A stretch of DNA of 64,000 nucleotides from Apoderus coryli (Eukaryota > Arthropoda > Insecta > Coleoptera > Attelabidae): positions 1-64,000 of the forward strand of contig CAJVRQ020000090.1 of NCBI GenBank assembly GCA_911728435.2, read 5' to 3'. The position numbers were made by a program, and so were the translations under genes. The notes under the pieces are model-generated. The model saw only the letters and a list, made by a program, of their open reading frames with translations, made no database searches and was not told the origin of the DNA. Shown piece after piece: positions 1 through 11,487 of the stretch. The first letter of the stretch is position 1; every line of letters begins with the position of its first letter.

Positions 1-3000
1 ACTCAGAAATTAAAAGTAAATTTTATTAGTCAAAAGAAATTAGATTAAGCATAAAAAACCAAATTAGAACGATTTAGCGCGTTTTGTTACTAAAATTTTG
101 TTATTTAGAATTAAACGTTCAAATGGCTCCCAAAAAGCTGTTTTCTCACTTAGAAATTAGAAGTAAATTTTATTAGTGAAAATAAGTTAGACTAAGCGTA
201 AATAAGCAATTTAGAACGAATTAGAGCGTTTTGTTAGTAAAATTTTGTTATTTAGAATTAAACGTTTAAAATGGCTCCCAAAAAGCTGTTTTCTCACTTA
301 GAAATTAAAAGTAAACTTTATTAGTCTAAAGAAATTAGACTAAGCATAAAAAAGCAAATTAGAACGATTTAGCGCGTTTTGTTACTAAAATTTTGTTATT
401 TAGAATTAAACTTTTCAAATGGCTCCCAAAAAGCTGTTTTCTCACTTAGAATTTAAAAGTAAATTTTATTAGTGAAACTAAGTTAGATTAAGCGTAAATA
501 AGCAATTTAGAACGAATTAGAGCGTTTTGTTACTAAAATTTTGTTATTTAGAATTAAACTTTTCAAATGGCTCCCAAAAAGCTATTTTCTCACTTAGAAT
601 TTAAAAGTAAATTTTATTAGTCAAAAGAAATTAGATTAAGCATAAAAAAGCAAATTAGAACGAATTAGAGCGTTTTGTTACTAAAATTTTGTTATTTAGA
701 ATTAAACTTTTCAAATGGCTCCCAAAAAGCTGTTTTCTCTTAGAATTTAAAAGTAAATTTTATTAGTCAAAAGAATTTAGATTAAGCATAAAAAAGCAAA
801 TTAGAACGAATTAGAGCGTTTTGTTACTAAAATTTTGTTATTTAGAATTAAACTTTTCAAATGGCTCCCAAAAAGCTGTTTTCTCACTTAGAATTTAAAA
901 GTAAATTTTATTAGTCAAAAGAAATTAGATTAAGCATAAAAAAGCAAATTAGAACGAATTAGAGCGTTTTGTTACTAAAATTTTGTTATTTAGAATTAAA
1001 CTTTTCAAATGGCTCCCAAAAAGCTGTTTTCTCACTTAGAATTTAAAAGTAAATTTTATTAGTCAAAAGAAATTAGACTAAGCATAAAAAAGCAAATTAG
1101 AACGAATTAGAGCGTTTTGTTATTAAAATTTTTTTATTTAGAATTTAACTTTTCAAATGGCTCCCAAAAAGCTGTTTTCTCACTTAGAATTTAAAAGTAA
1201 ATTTTATTAGTCAAAAGAAATTAGATTAAGCATAAAAAAGCAAATTAGAACGAATTAGAGCGTTTTGTTACTAAAATTTTGTTATTTAGAATTCAACTTT
1301 TCAAATGGCTCCCAAAAAGCTGTTTTCTCACTTAGAATTTAAAAGTAAATTTTATTAGTGAAAATAAGTTAGATTAAGCGTAAGTAAGCAATTTAGAACG
1401 AATTAGAGCGTTTTGTTACTAAAATTTTGTTATTTAGAATTAAACGTTCAAATGGCTGCCAAAAAGCTGTTTTCTCACTTAGAATTTAAAAGTAAATTTT
1501 ATTAGTGAAAATAAGTTAGATTAAGCGTAAGTAAGCAAATTAGAACGAATTAGAGCGTTTTGTTACTAAAATTTTGTTATTTAGAATTAAACTTTTCAAA
1601 TGGCTCCCAAAAAGCTGTTTTCTCACTTAGAATTTAAAAGTAAATTTTATTAGTGAAACTAAGTTAGATTAAGCGTAAATAAGCAAATTAGAACGAATTA
1701 GAGCGTTTTGTTACTAAAATTTTGTTATTTAGAATTAAACTTTTCAAATGGCTCCCAAAAAGCCGTTTTCTCACTTAGAATTTAAAAGTAAATTTTATTA
1801 GTCAAAAGAAATTAGATTAAGTATAAAAAAGCAAATTAGAACGAATTAGAGCGTTTTGTTACTAAAATTTTGTTATTTAGAATTAAACTTTTCAAATGGC
1901 TCCCAAAAAGCTGTTTTCTCACTTAGAATTTAAAAGTAAATTTTATTAGTCAAAAGAAATTAGACTAAGCATAAAAAAGCAAATTAGAACGAATTAGAGC
2001 GTTTTGTTATTAAAATTTTGTTATTTAGAATTTAACTTTTCAAATGGCTCCCAAAAAGCTGTTTTCTCACTTAGAATTTAAAAGTAAATTTTATTAGTCA
2101 AAAGAAATTAGATTAAGCATAAAAAAGCAAATTAGAACGAATTAGAGCGTTTTGTTACTAAAATTTTGTTATTTAGAATTCAACTTTTCAAATGGCTCCC
2201 AAAAAGCTGTTTTCTCACTTAGAATTTAAAAGTAAATTTTATTAGTGAAAATAAGTTAGATTAAGCGTAAATAAGCAATTTAGAACGAATTAGAGCGTTT
2301 TGTTACTAAAATTTTGTTATTTAGAATTAAACGTTCAAATGGCTGCCAAAAAGCTGTTTTCCCTCTTAGAATTTAAAAGTAAATTTTATTAGTGAAAATA
2401 AGTTAGATTAAGCGTAAGTAAGCAAATTAGAACTAATTAGAGCGTTTTGTTACTAAAATTTTGTTATTTAGAATTAAACTTTTCAAATGGCTCCCAAAAA
2501 GCTGTTTTCTCACTTAGAATTTAAAAGTAAATTTTATTAGTGAAACTAAGTTAGATTAAGCGTAAATAAGCAATTTAGAACGAATTAGAGCGTTTTGTTA
2601 CTAAAATTTTGTTATTTAGAATTAAACTTTTCAAATGGCTCCCAAAAAGCTGTTTTCTCACTTAGAATTTAAAAGTAAATTTTATTAGTGAAACTAAGTT
2701 AGATTAAGCGTAAATAAGCAAATTAGATCGAATTAGAGCGTTTTGTTACTAAAATTTTGTTATTTAGAATTAAACTTTTCAAATGGCACCCAAAAAGCCG
2801 TTTTCTCACTTAGAATTTAAAAGTAAATTTTATTAGTGAAAATAAGTTAGATTAAGCGTAAGTAAGCAATTTAGAACGAATTAGAGCGTTTTGTTACTAA
2901 AATTTTGTTATTTAGAATTTAACTTTTCAAATGGCTCCCAAAAAGCTGTTTTCTCACTTAGAATTTAAAAGTAAATTTTATTAGTCAAAAGAAATTAGAC

Positions 3001-4264
3001 TAAGCATAAAAAAGAAAATTAGAACGAATTAGAGCGTTTTGTTATTCAAATTTTGTTATTTAGAATTTAACTTTTCAAATGGCTCCCAAAAAGCTGTTTT
3101 CTCACTTAGAATTTAAAAGTAAATTTTATTAGTCAAAAGAAATTAGATTAAGCATAAAAAAACAAATTAGAACGAATTAGAGCGTTTTGTTACTAAAATT
3201 TTGTTATTTAGAATTCAACTTTTCAAATGGCTCCCAAAAAGCTGTTTTCTCACTTAGAATTTAAAAGTAAATTTTATTAGTGAAAATAAGTTAGATTAAG
3301 CGTAAATAAGCAATTTAGAACGAATTAGAGCGTTTTGTTACTAAAATTTTGTTATTTAGAATTAAACGTTTCAAATGGCTCCCAAAAAGCTGTTTTCTCA
3401 TTTAGAAATTAAAAGTAAACTTTATTAGTCTAAAGAAATTAGACTAAGCATAAAAAAGCAAATTAGAACGATTTAGCGCGTTTTGTTACTAAAATTTTGT
3501 TATTTAGAATTAAACTTTTCAAATGGCTCCCAAAAAGCTGTTTTCTCACTTAGAATTTAAAAGTAAATTTTATTAGTGAAACTAAGTTAGATTAAGCGTA
3601 AATAAGCAATTTAGAACGAATTAGAGCGTTTTGTTAGTAAAATTTTGTTATTTAGAATTAAACGTTTAAAATGGCTCCCAAAAAGCTGTTTTCTCACTTA
3701 GAATTTAATAGTAAATTTTATTAGCCAAAAGAAATTAGATTAAGCATAAAAAAGCAAATTAGAACGATTTAGCGCGTTTTGTTAGTAAAATTTTGTTATT
3801 TAAAATTAAACGTTCAAATGACTGTTGTTTTCTCAATTAGAAATTAAAAGTAAATTTTATTAGTGAAAATAAGTTAGATTAGGCGTAAATAAGCAATTTA
3901 GAACGAATTAGAGCGTTTTGTTACTAAAATTTTGTTATTTAAACTTTTCAAAGGGCTCCCAAAAAGCTGTTTTCTCAGTTAGAATTTAAAAGTAAATTTT
4001 ATTAGTGAAACTAAGTTAGATTAAGCGTAAAGAAGCAATTTAGAACGAATTAGAGCGTTTTGTTACTAAAATTTTGTTATTTAGAATTAAACGTTTAAAA
4101 TGGCTCCCAAAAAGCTGTTTTCTCACTTAGAATTTAAAAGTAAATTTTATTAGTCAAAAGAATTTAGATTAAGCATAAAAAAGCAAATTAGAACGAATTA
4201 GAGCGTTTTGTTACTAAAACTTTGTTATTTAGAATTAAACGTTCAAATGGCTGCCAAAAAGCTG
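1..4264. repeat. Satellite array block 1 (about 148-bp monomer, about 29 copies)
   Basis: Tandem head-to-tail monomers of about 147-148 bp; the shared landmark ttctcacttagaa recurs at that spacing (for example near 145, 293, 441, 589). Each monomer also holds gcgttttgtta and caaaaagctgttttctc. Monomers differ mainly in three short windows: tcaaaagaaattaga versus tgaaaataagttaga; gaattagagcg versus gatttagcgcg; and the aacttttcaaatggctccc region versus aacgttcaaatggctgcc or aacgtttaaaatggctccc. A short monomer lacking the cccaaaaag stretch lies near 3829. No gene is seen. The block continues past the left edge of the window and ends at an LTR junction. Confidence 0.97.
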
Positions 4265-4560
4265 TGTTCCAATATGTAAATACAAATTATTATTATTTTT
4301 AATTTTTCTAAATTTATATTACGGTCCTGTTGCAAATTGATGATTACATAATCATAGTCACTTAATTGCAACCCTATAGCGCCATCTTCTCACCCACGCG
4401 CAGTACTAATTTGTTAATTAATATAATATAAGAATTGTAATGTGCACGCCAAACACAATTTTATGTAATTTAATTATTGTTAAGAGTTGATTATTAAAAG
4501 TTATGTTTAAAATTCAATGAGAAAAATTATTACGGTCCTTCGAGTATTATTTGGTTGGTA
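4265..4560 (+). repeat. BEL-derived solo LTR, copy A (3' end clipped)
   Basis: Matches the 299-bp LTR of the BEL element at 38168-44575 over 296 bases, starting TGTTCCAATATG and running to TTGGTTGGTA. The last three LTR bases (ACA) are missing; GCCAAG follows and then satellite resumes at taaattttattag. The left flank is aaaaagctg, the same junction as the full BEL element, including the unusual upstream variant aaaactttg. It is therefore a descendant of that insertion, not an independent one. Confidence 0.93.
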
Positions 4561-5711
4561 GCCAAGTAAATTTTATTAGTGAAAATAAGTTAGACTAAGC
4601 GTAAATAAGCAATTTAGAACGAATTAGAGCGTTTTGTTAGTAAAATTTTGTTATTTAGAATTAAACGTTTAAAATGGCTCCCAAAAAGCTGTTTTCTCAC
4701 TTAGAAATTAAAAGTAAACTTTATTAGTCTAAAGAAATTAGACTAAGCATAAAAAAGCAAATTAGAACGATTTAGCGCGTTTTGTTACTAAAATTTTGTT
4801 ATTTAGAATTAAACTTTTCAAATGGCTCCCAAAAAGCTGTTTTCTCACTTAGAATTTAAAAGTAAATTTTATTAGTGAAACTAAGTTAGATTAAGCGTAA
4901 ATAAGCAATTTAGAACGAATTAGAGCGTTTTGTTAGTAAAATTTTGTTATTTAGAATTAAACGTTCAAATGTCTCCCAAAAAGCTGTTTTCTCACTTAGA
5001 AATTAGAAGTAAATTTTATTAGTCAAAAGAAATTAGATTAAGCATAAAAAAGCAAATTAGAACGATTTAGCGCGTTTTGTTACTAAAATTTTGTTATTTA
5101 GAATTAAACTTTTCAAATGGCTCCCAAAAAGCTGTTTTCTCACTTAGAATTTAAATGTAAATTTTATTAGCCAAAAGAAATTAGATTAAGCATAAAAAAG
5201 CAAATTAGAACGATTTAGCGCGTTTTGTTAGTAAAATTTTGTTATTTAAAATTAAACGTTCAAATGGCTGTTGTTTTCTCAATTAGAAATTAAAAGTAAA
5301 TTTTATTAGTGAAAATAAGTTAGATTAGGCGTAAATAAGCAATTTAGAACGAATTAGAGCGTTTTGTTACTAAAATTTTGTTATTTAAACTTTTCAAAGG
5401 GCTCCCAAAAAGCTGTTTTCTCACTTAGAATTTAAAAGTAAATTTTATTAGTGAAACTAAGTTAGATTAAGCGTAAAGAAGCAATTTAGAACGAATTAGA
5501 GCGTTTTGTTACTAAAATTTTGTTTATTTAGAATTAAACGTTTAAAATGGCTCCCAAAAAGCTGTTTTCTCACTTAGAATTTAAAAGTAAATTTTATTAG
5601 TCAAAAGAATTTAGATTAAGCATAAAAAAGCAAATTAGAATGAATTAGAGCGTTTTGTTACTAAAACTTTGTTATTTAGAATTAAACGTTCAAATGGCTG
5701 CCAAAAAGCTG
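4561..5711. repeat. Satellite block 2 between two solo LTRs
   Basis: About eight 148-bp satellite monomers. Together with the LTR before it, it forms a 1447-bp unit that is repeated from 5712 onward. It starts with the GCCAAG filler and contains the short monomer variant (ggctgttgttttctcaatt, near 5267), the aggcgtaaataagc variant and an aaagggctccc variant, in the same order as upstream of 4265. No gene is seen. Confidence 0.95.
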
Positions 5712-6007
5712 TGTTCCAATATGTAAATACAAATTATTATTATTTTTTATTTTTCTAAATTTATATTACGGTCCTGTTGCAAATTGATGATTACATAATC
5801 ATAGTCACTTAATTGCAACCCTATAGCGCCATCTTCTCACCCACGCGCAGTACTAATTTGTTAATTAATATAATATAAGAATTGTAATGTGCACGCCAAA
5901 CACAATTTTATGTAATTTAATTATTGTTAAGAGTTGATTATTAAAAGTTATGTTTAAAATTCAATGAGAAAAATTATTACGGTCCTTCGAGTATTATTTG
6001 GTTGGTA
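5712..6007 (+). repeat. BEL-derived solo LTR, copy B
   Basis: Same 296-base clipped LTR as copy A, with the same aaaaagctg left flank and the same GCCAAG right junction. One A-to-T substitution in the AT tract near 5748 separates it from copy A by eye. It lies exactly 1447 bp from copy A, as expected if the LTR and its satellite neighbours were duplicated together. Confidence 0.93.
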
Positions 6008-6366
6008 GCCAAGTAAATTTTATTAGTGAAAATAAGTTAGACTAAGCGTAAATAAGCAATTTAGAACGAATTAGAGCGTTTTGTTAGTAAAATTTTGTTA
6101 TTTAGAATTAAACGTTTAAAATGGCTCCCAAAAAGCTGTTTTCTCACTTAGAAATTAAAAGTAAACTTTATTAGTCTAAAGAAATTAGACTAAGCATAAA
6201 AAAGCAAATTAGAACGATTTAGCGCGTTTTGTTACTAAAATTTTGTTATTTAGAATTAAACTTTTCAAATGGCTCCCAAAAAGCTGTTTTCTCACTTAGA
6301 ATTTAAAAGTAAATTTTATTAGTGAAACTAAGTTAGATTAAGCGTAAATAAGCAATTTAGAACGAA
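6008..6366. repeat. Satellite block 3, cut by a Gypsy insertion
   Basis: About 2.4 satellite monomers continuing from solo LTR B. The block stops inside a monomer at aatttagaacgaa. The monomer resumes at 21742 with cgaattagagcg after the Gypsy element; the four bases CGAA (6363-6366 and 21742-21745) are the target-site duplication. Confidence 0.95.
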
Positions 6367-6600
6367 AATTATGTATCGAGGATGGAATACTTTATTTTTA
6401 AAAAATATTAAAAATACTACTTTAACAATCTTTAATGTTTAAGTCTAGAAGTTACAAACAAGAATGAATTTTATATTATTATAATTACAAAGGTAAATTA
6501 TTTTATGCATACATAAGTAAAACATGATATTACAGTATATTAAGTATCTTACAATATAGTTGCTTAGTTTACTAGATTCTGGGAATGTGGGTACATAACT
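6367..6600 (-). repeat. Element 1 3' LTR
   Basis: 234 bp, identical by eye to 21508-21741. On the element strand it begins AGTTATGTACCC and ends ATACATAATT. A possible AATAAA polyadenylation signal lies at 6391-6396 (minus). It is bordered by CGAA on the satellite side and by the polypurine tract on the internal side. Confidence 0.95.
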
Positions 6601-6611
6601 CCTCCCTCCTT
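6601..6611 (-). other. Polypurine tract of element 1
   Basis: Minus-strand AAGGAGGGAGG directly abuts the AGTTAT start of the 3' LTR. This is the usual plus-strand DNA primer position in LTR elements. It overlaps the last bases of the env frame. Confidence 0.85.
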
Positions 6612-8307
6612 AAGCTGAGAAAATAATATCGTTATTTTCGATATTTTCGTGGGTTGATTTTTCTTCTTTCTTCTTTCTAATAATTTGTTTGCAGATTTGG
6701 TCTTTCTTCCAAATGAACACTAGTATTGTAATTATTACCAATGTTACGATTGTAATAATTAATAACACATTGCTGGTATTTTCGAAGGCATGGAATTCGA
6801 CTGGTTTTAGTTGTTTTGAAATTTCACTAAGTTCTTGGATTTCTTGTAGGTTTATTTTATTAAACTTTGCAGGTTGATAAATGTCGATAGTTTGTAATTG
6901 ATTTATATTAATTTCAGGTAGTATTATAGGTTTTCCATCACGAATTTCAGCATTGTTGATGAATTTTAAATCACCAATTTTGATTAGGCATGATTTTGGA
7001 ATTTTTATTAGAGTCGGATCACTGAAGTCTATAAATTGATTTGTTCTGCATTCAGAGTATAACCGAACAGTTTTTAAAGGGATTATCACAACTAAGTTTT
7101 TGGTAACCTGTTCAATCACTGTTTCTTTTACACTAATTTTTAAAGTTTCACAATTGTCTTTTGGTTCACCTTTCATGAACTGAAGAGTACAGTTGTCTTC
7201 TGCGATGAAACGTTCGTTACAGTAATGTATGTCTTCTAATAGTGGGCATTCTTCTTTTTCAAACTGAATTTGTTGATCGTTCTGTGCCAAATAAGGATAT
7301 TTGGGGGAGAACACATGGTTATTTAGGATAATAGGATAAAGGCGAAAGAATTCAAGAACTACAGGTCTTACAATCGGTATGTGAATAGCAAATATCAATT
7401 TTTCATTGGAAAAGGTTACTTGAGTACCTAATAATTGATAATAAGTAAGAGGGTTTTTGAATTTAGGTACTTCATTTTCAGAATAAATTTTATTTAAGTA
7501 TTTTATTATTTCTTCTAATTCGAAAGTAGATATAATTGAATTGTGTAAGGTATTCAAATTGGCAAAAGAAATAGCATTTTCGATATTATCTACAAAAGAT
7601 ATGACATTTTGACAATCTAAATTAATTTGAGAAATAGTGCCTTGGAAGCTAATATATTCGTTAAGATCACTGATATGATTTTGTACACTACCTTTGAATT
7701 TTAATAAATCTTTTTCTAAGTTTTCCTGATTGGTATTTAGAATACTTATGGTTTTATTATAATTATTTATCAATCTTTTAGAAAGTGAAATTTGTAAATT
7801 AATTTCGTGAGTCTGTTCTTTTTGATTTTGTAATAAAATGTTAATAGCTTTATTGTATCGGTCTTCGTCGTCTGAGTCCAAAGTTCCAAAGAGCCATTTA
7901 TTTACTTTACCTACAATATTTATTAAGCCTCTTTTATTTCTTTGATAATTGAATGAGGAAGGGAATAAATTTTCTAGTTTCTTTTGGGTAGTATTAATTA
8001 AAAACTCTGTTCTAAGCATCATGTTTTCTGCTAATCCGTGAAACGATAATGGATTAGTAAAATTTACTTTGTCAATGTTATTTCTAATACTTCTAAAATT
8101 ATTTCTTAAACTATCTATTTGTTGAATAAGGTCACCTAAATCTAAATAATGTAAAAACGTATGTTTGGTATAAACTAATCTACTATTTTCTAATTGTATT
8201 GGAAGTATAGGGTTATTTAGTTTTATTAACGATATATCTTCGTCATTCCCGTATACTTGTATCTGAAGAATGAGAAATATCGTCAGGTGTATCGTTATCA
8301 GTGTCAT
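6610..8307 (-). CDS. env: Env (F-type fusion glycoprotein) of element 1
   Basis: 565 residues with the layout of insect errantivirus envelope proteins related to baculovirus F proteins. A hydrophobic signal peptide (about residues 1-19) is followed by an ectodomain with a furin-like site R-N-K-R at residues 123-126. Directly after it comes a Gly-Leu-rich fusion-peptide-like stretch with a WLFGTLD motif. A single hydrophobic anchor lies at about 514-533, with a short basic tail. The frame is uninterrupted. Its ATG overlaps the last 65 bases of pol, and a splice acceptor sits 13 bases before it, so expression from a spliced RNA is likely. Homologous along its whole length to the env at 16624-18342 but clearly diverged. 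Membrane fusion is inferred from family resemblance only. Confidence 0.92.
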   Translation of the reverse strand: MTLITIHLTIFLILQIQVYGNDEDISLIKLNNPILPIQLENSRLVYTKHTFLHYLDLGDLIQQIDSLRNNFRSIRNNIDKVNFTNPLSFHGLAENMMLRTEFLINTTQKKLENLFPSSFNYQRNKRGLINIVGKVNKWLFGTLDSDDEDRYNKAINILLQNQKEQTHEINLQISLSKRLINNYNKTISILNTNQENLEKDLLKFKGSVQNHISDLNEYISFQGTISQINLDCQNVISFVDNIENAISFANLNTLHNSIISTFELEEIIKYLNKIYSENEVPKFKNPLTYYQLLGTQVTFSNEKLIFAIHIPIVRPVVLEFFRLYPIILNNHVFSPKYPYLAQNDQQIQFEKEECPLLEDIHYCNERFIAEDNCTLQFMKGEPKDNCETLKISVKETVIEQVTKNLVVIIPLKTVRLYSECRTNQFIDFSDPTLIKIPKSCLIKIGDLKFINNAEIRDGKPIILPEININQLQTIDIYQPAKFNKINLQEIQELSEISKQLKPVEFHAFENTSNVLLIITIVTLVIITILVFIWKKDQICKQIIRKKKEEKSTHENIENNDIIFSA

Positions 8308-10922
8308 TGTCAGTGGTGTCCTGCAACAATTTATTTTTGTTAGTTTTTCTTCTTTTCTTAGGTTTCTTTATTATGCTTTTATGGTAAACACGACCAGTTT
8401 GAGTTTTGATTTTATTACCTAAGTCTTCCTTTACTTCGACTTTCGAAAATTTAGGGTGTTGTTTATTTCGAGATTTGGTTTTTATGTAAGCTACATTTTC
8501 GTTAGAATAATCCAATGGATTATCTCTTTTTTCATTATTTTTTGATATTATATATTCCTTTTGTTTTTCGTTGGTGTTATGAATTTTCTCGTATAATCGC
8601 TTAGTGGTTTCCTTATGATTTTGTACGTAATTAGAAATTATCGCATTGTCATTCAAATCGAAAGGATCTAAGTTGTTGATATGTCCTTTAATAATTTCAA
8701 ATGGTGTGAATTTGGTGACACTGTGTATAGAGTTATTATAACTAAGTACTGCATATTTAATTATCTGATCAGCAATTAGGTGTTTATTTTCTTCTTTTAT
8801 TGATCTAAAATGTTCGATTAATGTTGAATGAAATCGTTCTACAGGGGAATTTGAATTGCTATTCTTAGCTGTAGTAAAGTGAATTTCTATATGATGTAAT
8901 TTACAAAAATTTATTAAGTCGTTGTTTTTAAACTCTGTTCCGCTATCAGTTGTTATTTTATTAGGAATACCATGGTGAGTTATAAAGTTTAAAAGGGTGT
9001 CGACAACGGATATACCGGTTACCGATTTTAGGGGGTATGCTTGTCCATAACGTGAAAATGAGTCTAAAAGTGTTAGATATGATTGATTAGCTATTCGAAA
9101 AATATCTATATGTATATGATCAAAAGGTTTTGATGAAGTCGGTGTTAAGTTAAATTTTAATACAGGGGGATTTCTATCATATTTGTTCTTTTGACATACT
9201 TCACAGTTATTTATATAATCTTCGATGTCTTCGGACATTTTCGGCCAATAATATTTTGCATTAAGAGATTTTTTTACTTCATTAATTCCTCTGTGACCTG
9301 TTTTAAAATTGTGATGATATTCAAGTTTTTCTTTTTGCTCTTCTGTGCTTTCTACGTCATTTAGAAATGTCGAACATTGTGTTAATTTTATAAATGAGTT
9401 TTTAAAATACGTCTGAATGACTACTGCAAATTTTTCGGGCAAAAGTGGTTTTTGAAAATATAAAGCATAATTTTGTTTTGGTTTTATAAAATCTTTTATG
9501 AACTGAACTATATGTAAATCTATACATTGTTTTGGAAAAGTTACGTATAAACGATTATTTTGGAAAACTTTTTCTCGCCTATGTTTTATAACATTAATAT
9601 CTCCTACAGTTATTATTACCTGATTTTTATATTGATTTATAGGTTTTTCAGAGATAGGAATAGTAAATATTGGATGTTCTAAAGCCGTGTGAACAGTTTC
9701 AGAGTCTGTACAATCATTTTTATTTGCATCTTTAACAGGTGGTCTAATTTGAATGTCGCTAATAATATTAATTTTAGATGAAGAAGGTTTTAAGAGACTA
9801 AGAATATCAGGATCGTTATGACTTGCATTTTCTTTAGATATTTTCTTTATTTCATTTTCGATTATGTCGTCTATATCATCTACGTTAACGTCAACTGAAG
9901 CAGTTTCTAAGGGATGTAAATCTAGATCAGGGGGATTTCTTGATAAAGCGTCGGCTGCTTGGTTTGTGGTGCCTTTTTTGTATTTTATATTATAATCATA
10001 TTCCTCGAGTTTGAGTCTCCATCGTACTAAACGAGAGTTTGGTTCTTTTAGTGAAAATAGCCATTCTAAGGGTTTATGATCGGTAAAAATTGTAAACTTG
10101 TATCCAAAAAGGTAAGGTCGGAAGTATTTACAACTCCAAACTATTGCAAGTAACTCTTTTTCTATGGTTGAATAATTTGTTTCGGCGGGGTTGAGTGTTC
10201 TTGAAGCATAAGAAATTGGGTGACCATTTTGTGACAATATTGCACCTATAGCATACTGCGATGCGTCTGTAGTTACTTCGAAAGGTTTTTCAAAATCGGG
10301 GTATGCCAGGACGGGCTCGGATATTAATAAGTTTTTACATGTATTAAAGCATTCAACAAACTCCGGTGTATGCTCAACTTTCTCATATTTTTTCAGACAT
10401 TGTGTCATTGGTTTTGTGATTTTGGCAAAATTTTTAATAAACTTGCGATAATAGCCTAATAAACCTAAGAATGATTTCATATCACGTTGTGTTTTGGGGA
10501 TTGGAAATTTTTGTATTGCTTCTATCTTTTTCTTGTTGGGTTTGATTCCTTCGGGTGTTATAACATGTCCTAGAAATTCAACTTCTTTGCGTAAAAACTC
10601 ACATTTGTCTAACTGTATTTTTAAACATGCTTCTTTTAATTTGCTAAATACTAATTTTAAGTTTTGGATGTGTTCTTGGAGACCTGTACTAAATATAATG
10701 ATATCATCCATATATACCATACAGATTTTGTGTTGTAAATCTTTCAAAACTTCGTCCATTACACGTTGGAATGTTGATGGGGCGTTTTTTAGTCCAAAGG
10801 GCATTCTGAGGTATTCAAAATGTCCGTTTTCTACAGAGAATGCTGTTTTTTCTATAGAGTCTTTGTCCATTTCAATTTGGTGAAATCCACTTGCGAGATC
10901 AAGCGTTGAAAAATATTGTGCT
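8243..10922 (-). pseudogene. pol: Pol of element 1, 3' portion (RT catalytic part, RNase H, integrase)
   Basis: Downstream part of a Gypsy pol cut off from its 5' part by the insertion at 10922/10923. It opens in the RT just before the LDLASGFHQIEM-type motif, then shows the catalytic VYMDD, the Gypsy RNase H (TTDAS and DHKPLEWLFS motifs), an HHCC integrase N-domain and a D-D35-E core with TTDSG and SPVERFHS motifs, then a basic C-terminal tail. The frame is open to the stop at 8243, so the insertion is its only visible lesion. The first in-frame Met (10870) is only the first Met of the severed fragment, not a real start. Very similar to the pol of element 2. Confidence 0.93.
8321..8330 (-). 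promoter_or_regulatory. Candidate env splice acceptor, element 1
   Basis: Minus-strand ATTGTTGCAG followed by GAC, 13 bases before the env ATG (8305-8307). Element 2 has ATTGTTACAG-GAC at the matching place. With the GTAAGT in the leader (21333-21338, minus) it would make a subgenomic env RNA. Confidence 0.6.
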
Positions 10923-11173
10923 AGTTACATATGCAGAAATTGCTGTACTTTTATTATATTAGAAATATTATATTAGACAGTAACTTAATATTACTTATAT
11001 ATTCATTTTTGCTTAGTTTGTATTTAATTCATAATAATTATATTTCATTACGTTCAAAATAATAATTTAAAAACATTCTTGATTGTAAGCTCACTGAATA
11101 AAGACCTTATAATTTCATTTACGAATTTTGTATTGTTTTTAAAAATCGGTTTTGGGAAACCAAAGATAAAACT
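10923..11173 (+). repeat. Element 2 5' LTR
   Basis: 251 bp, AGTTACATATGC to AGATAAAACT, identical by eye to 18353-18603. A possible AATAAA signal lies at 11097-11102. Its last T is also the first base of the primer-binding site, as in element 1. Confidence 0.95.
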
Positions 11174-11190
11174 GGCGCAGTCGGTAGGAT
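11173..11190 (+). other. tRNA-Ser-type primer-binding site, element 2
   Basis: TGGCGCAGTCGGTAGGAT begins on the last LTR base. This is the primer site known from 17.6/297-type insect errantiviruses, complementary to a tRNA-Ser 3' end. Element 1 carries the same 18 bases on the minus strand. Confidence 0.88.
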
Positions 11191-11487
11191 TTGTGCGGTT
11201 TGAAATAAAATAGTTTTCGCATCGTGCGTGAAATTAAAAGTTTTCAAACTTTGAGTTTTGGACTCTTAAGTGCAAATCGAAAAAGAACATTCCTATTGGA
11301 GGAAAACATCTATTGGCGTTTCACGAAATCGATCACCTCAGTAGCAGCAATCCGAAGAATCGAAAGAGGACGAGAACTGTAAGTGCCATCCTTTTTGCCT
11401 TTTCCTAAACCTATTTCTGGATTTAGAAAAGATAATTAAGTTAGGATAAGTTAGGTTAAGAGAAAACAAAACAAAAATAAAAAGTTG
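11191..11487 (+). other. Element 2 leader with candidate splice donor
   Basis: Non-coding leader between primer site and gag. A GTAAGT at 11379-11384 (CTGTAAGTGCC context) matches a GTAAGTGCC at the same place in element 1 and is the likely donor for env RNA. A TTAGG-rich stretch (around 11439-11458) precedes the gag start; its meaning is unknown. Confidence 0.65.

Noticed and set aside
121..180. A 17-codon open frame starting atggctcccaaaaag in most satellite monomers
   Set aside because: Very short, ends in TAG within the monomer, and several monomers have frame-breaking deletions (ttctctta, ggctccaaaaag types). Likely chance in a repeat.
1..4264. Possible CRISPR array because of regular repeats
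   Set aside because: The whole 148-bp unit repeats without unique spacers, in an insect-like genome; it is satellite DNA.
4265..6007. Independent BEL insertions at 4265 and 5712
   Set aside because: Both joints are identical to each other and to the full element's 5' joint, and there is no target duplication; duplication of one insertion explains them.
6689..6877. Plus-strand open frame of 62 codons
   Set aside because: Opposite-strand shadow of the env of element 1; no start context or family resemblance.
10494..10883. Plus-strand open frame of 129 codons
   Set aside because: Antisense shadow of the RT region of element 1 pol.
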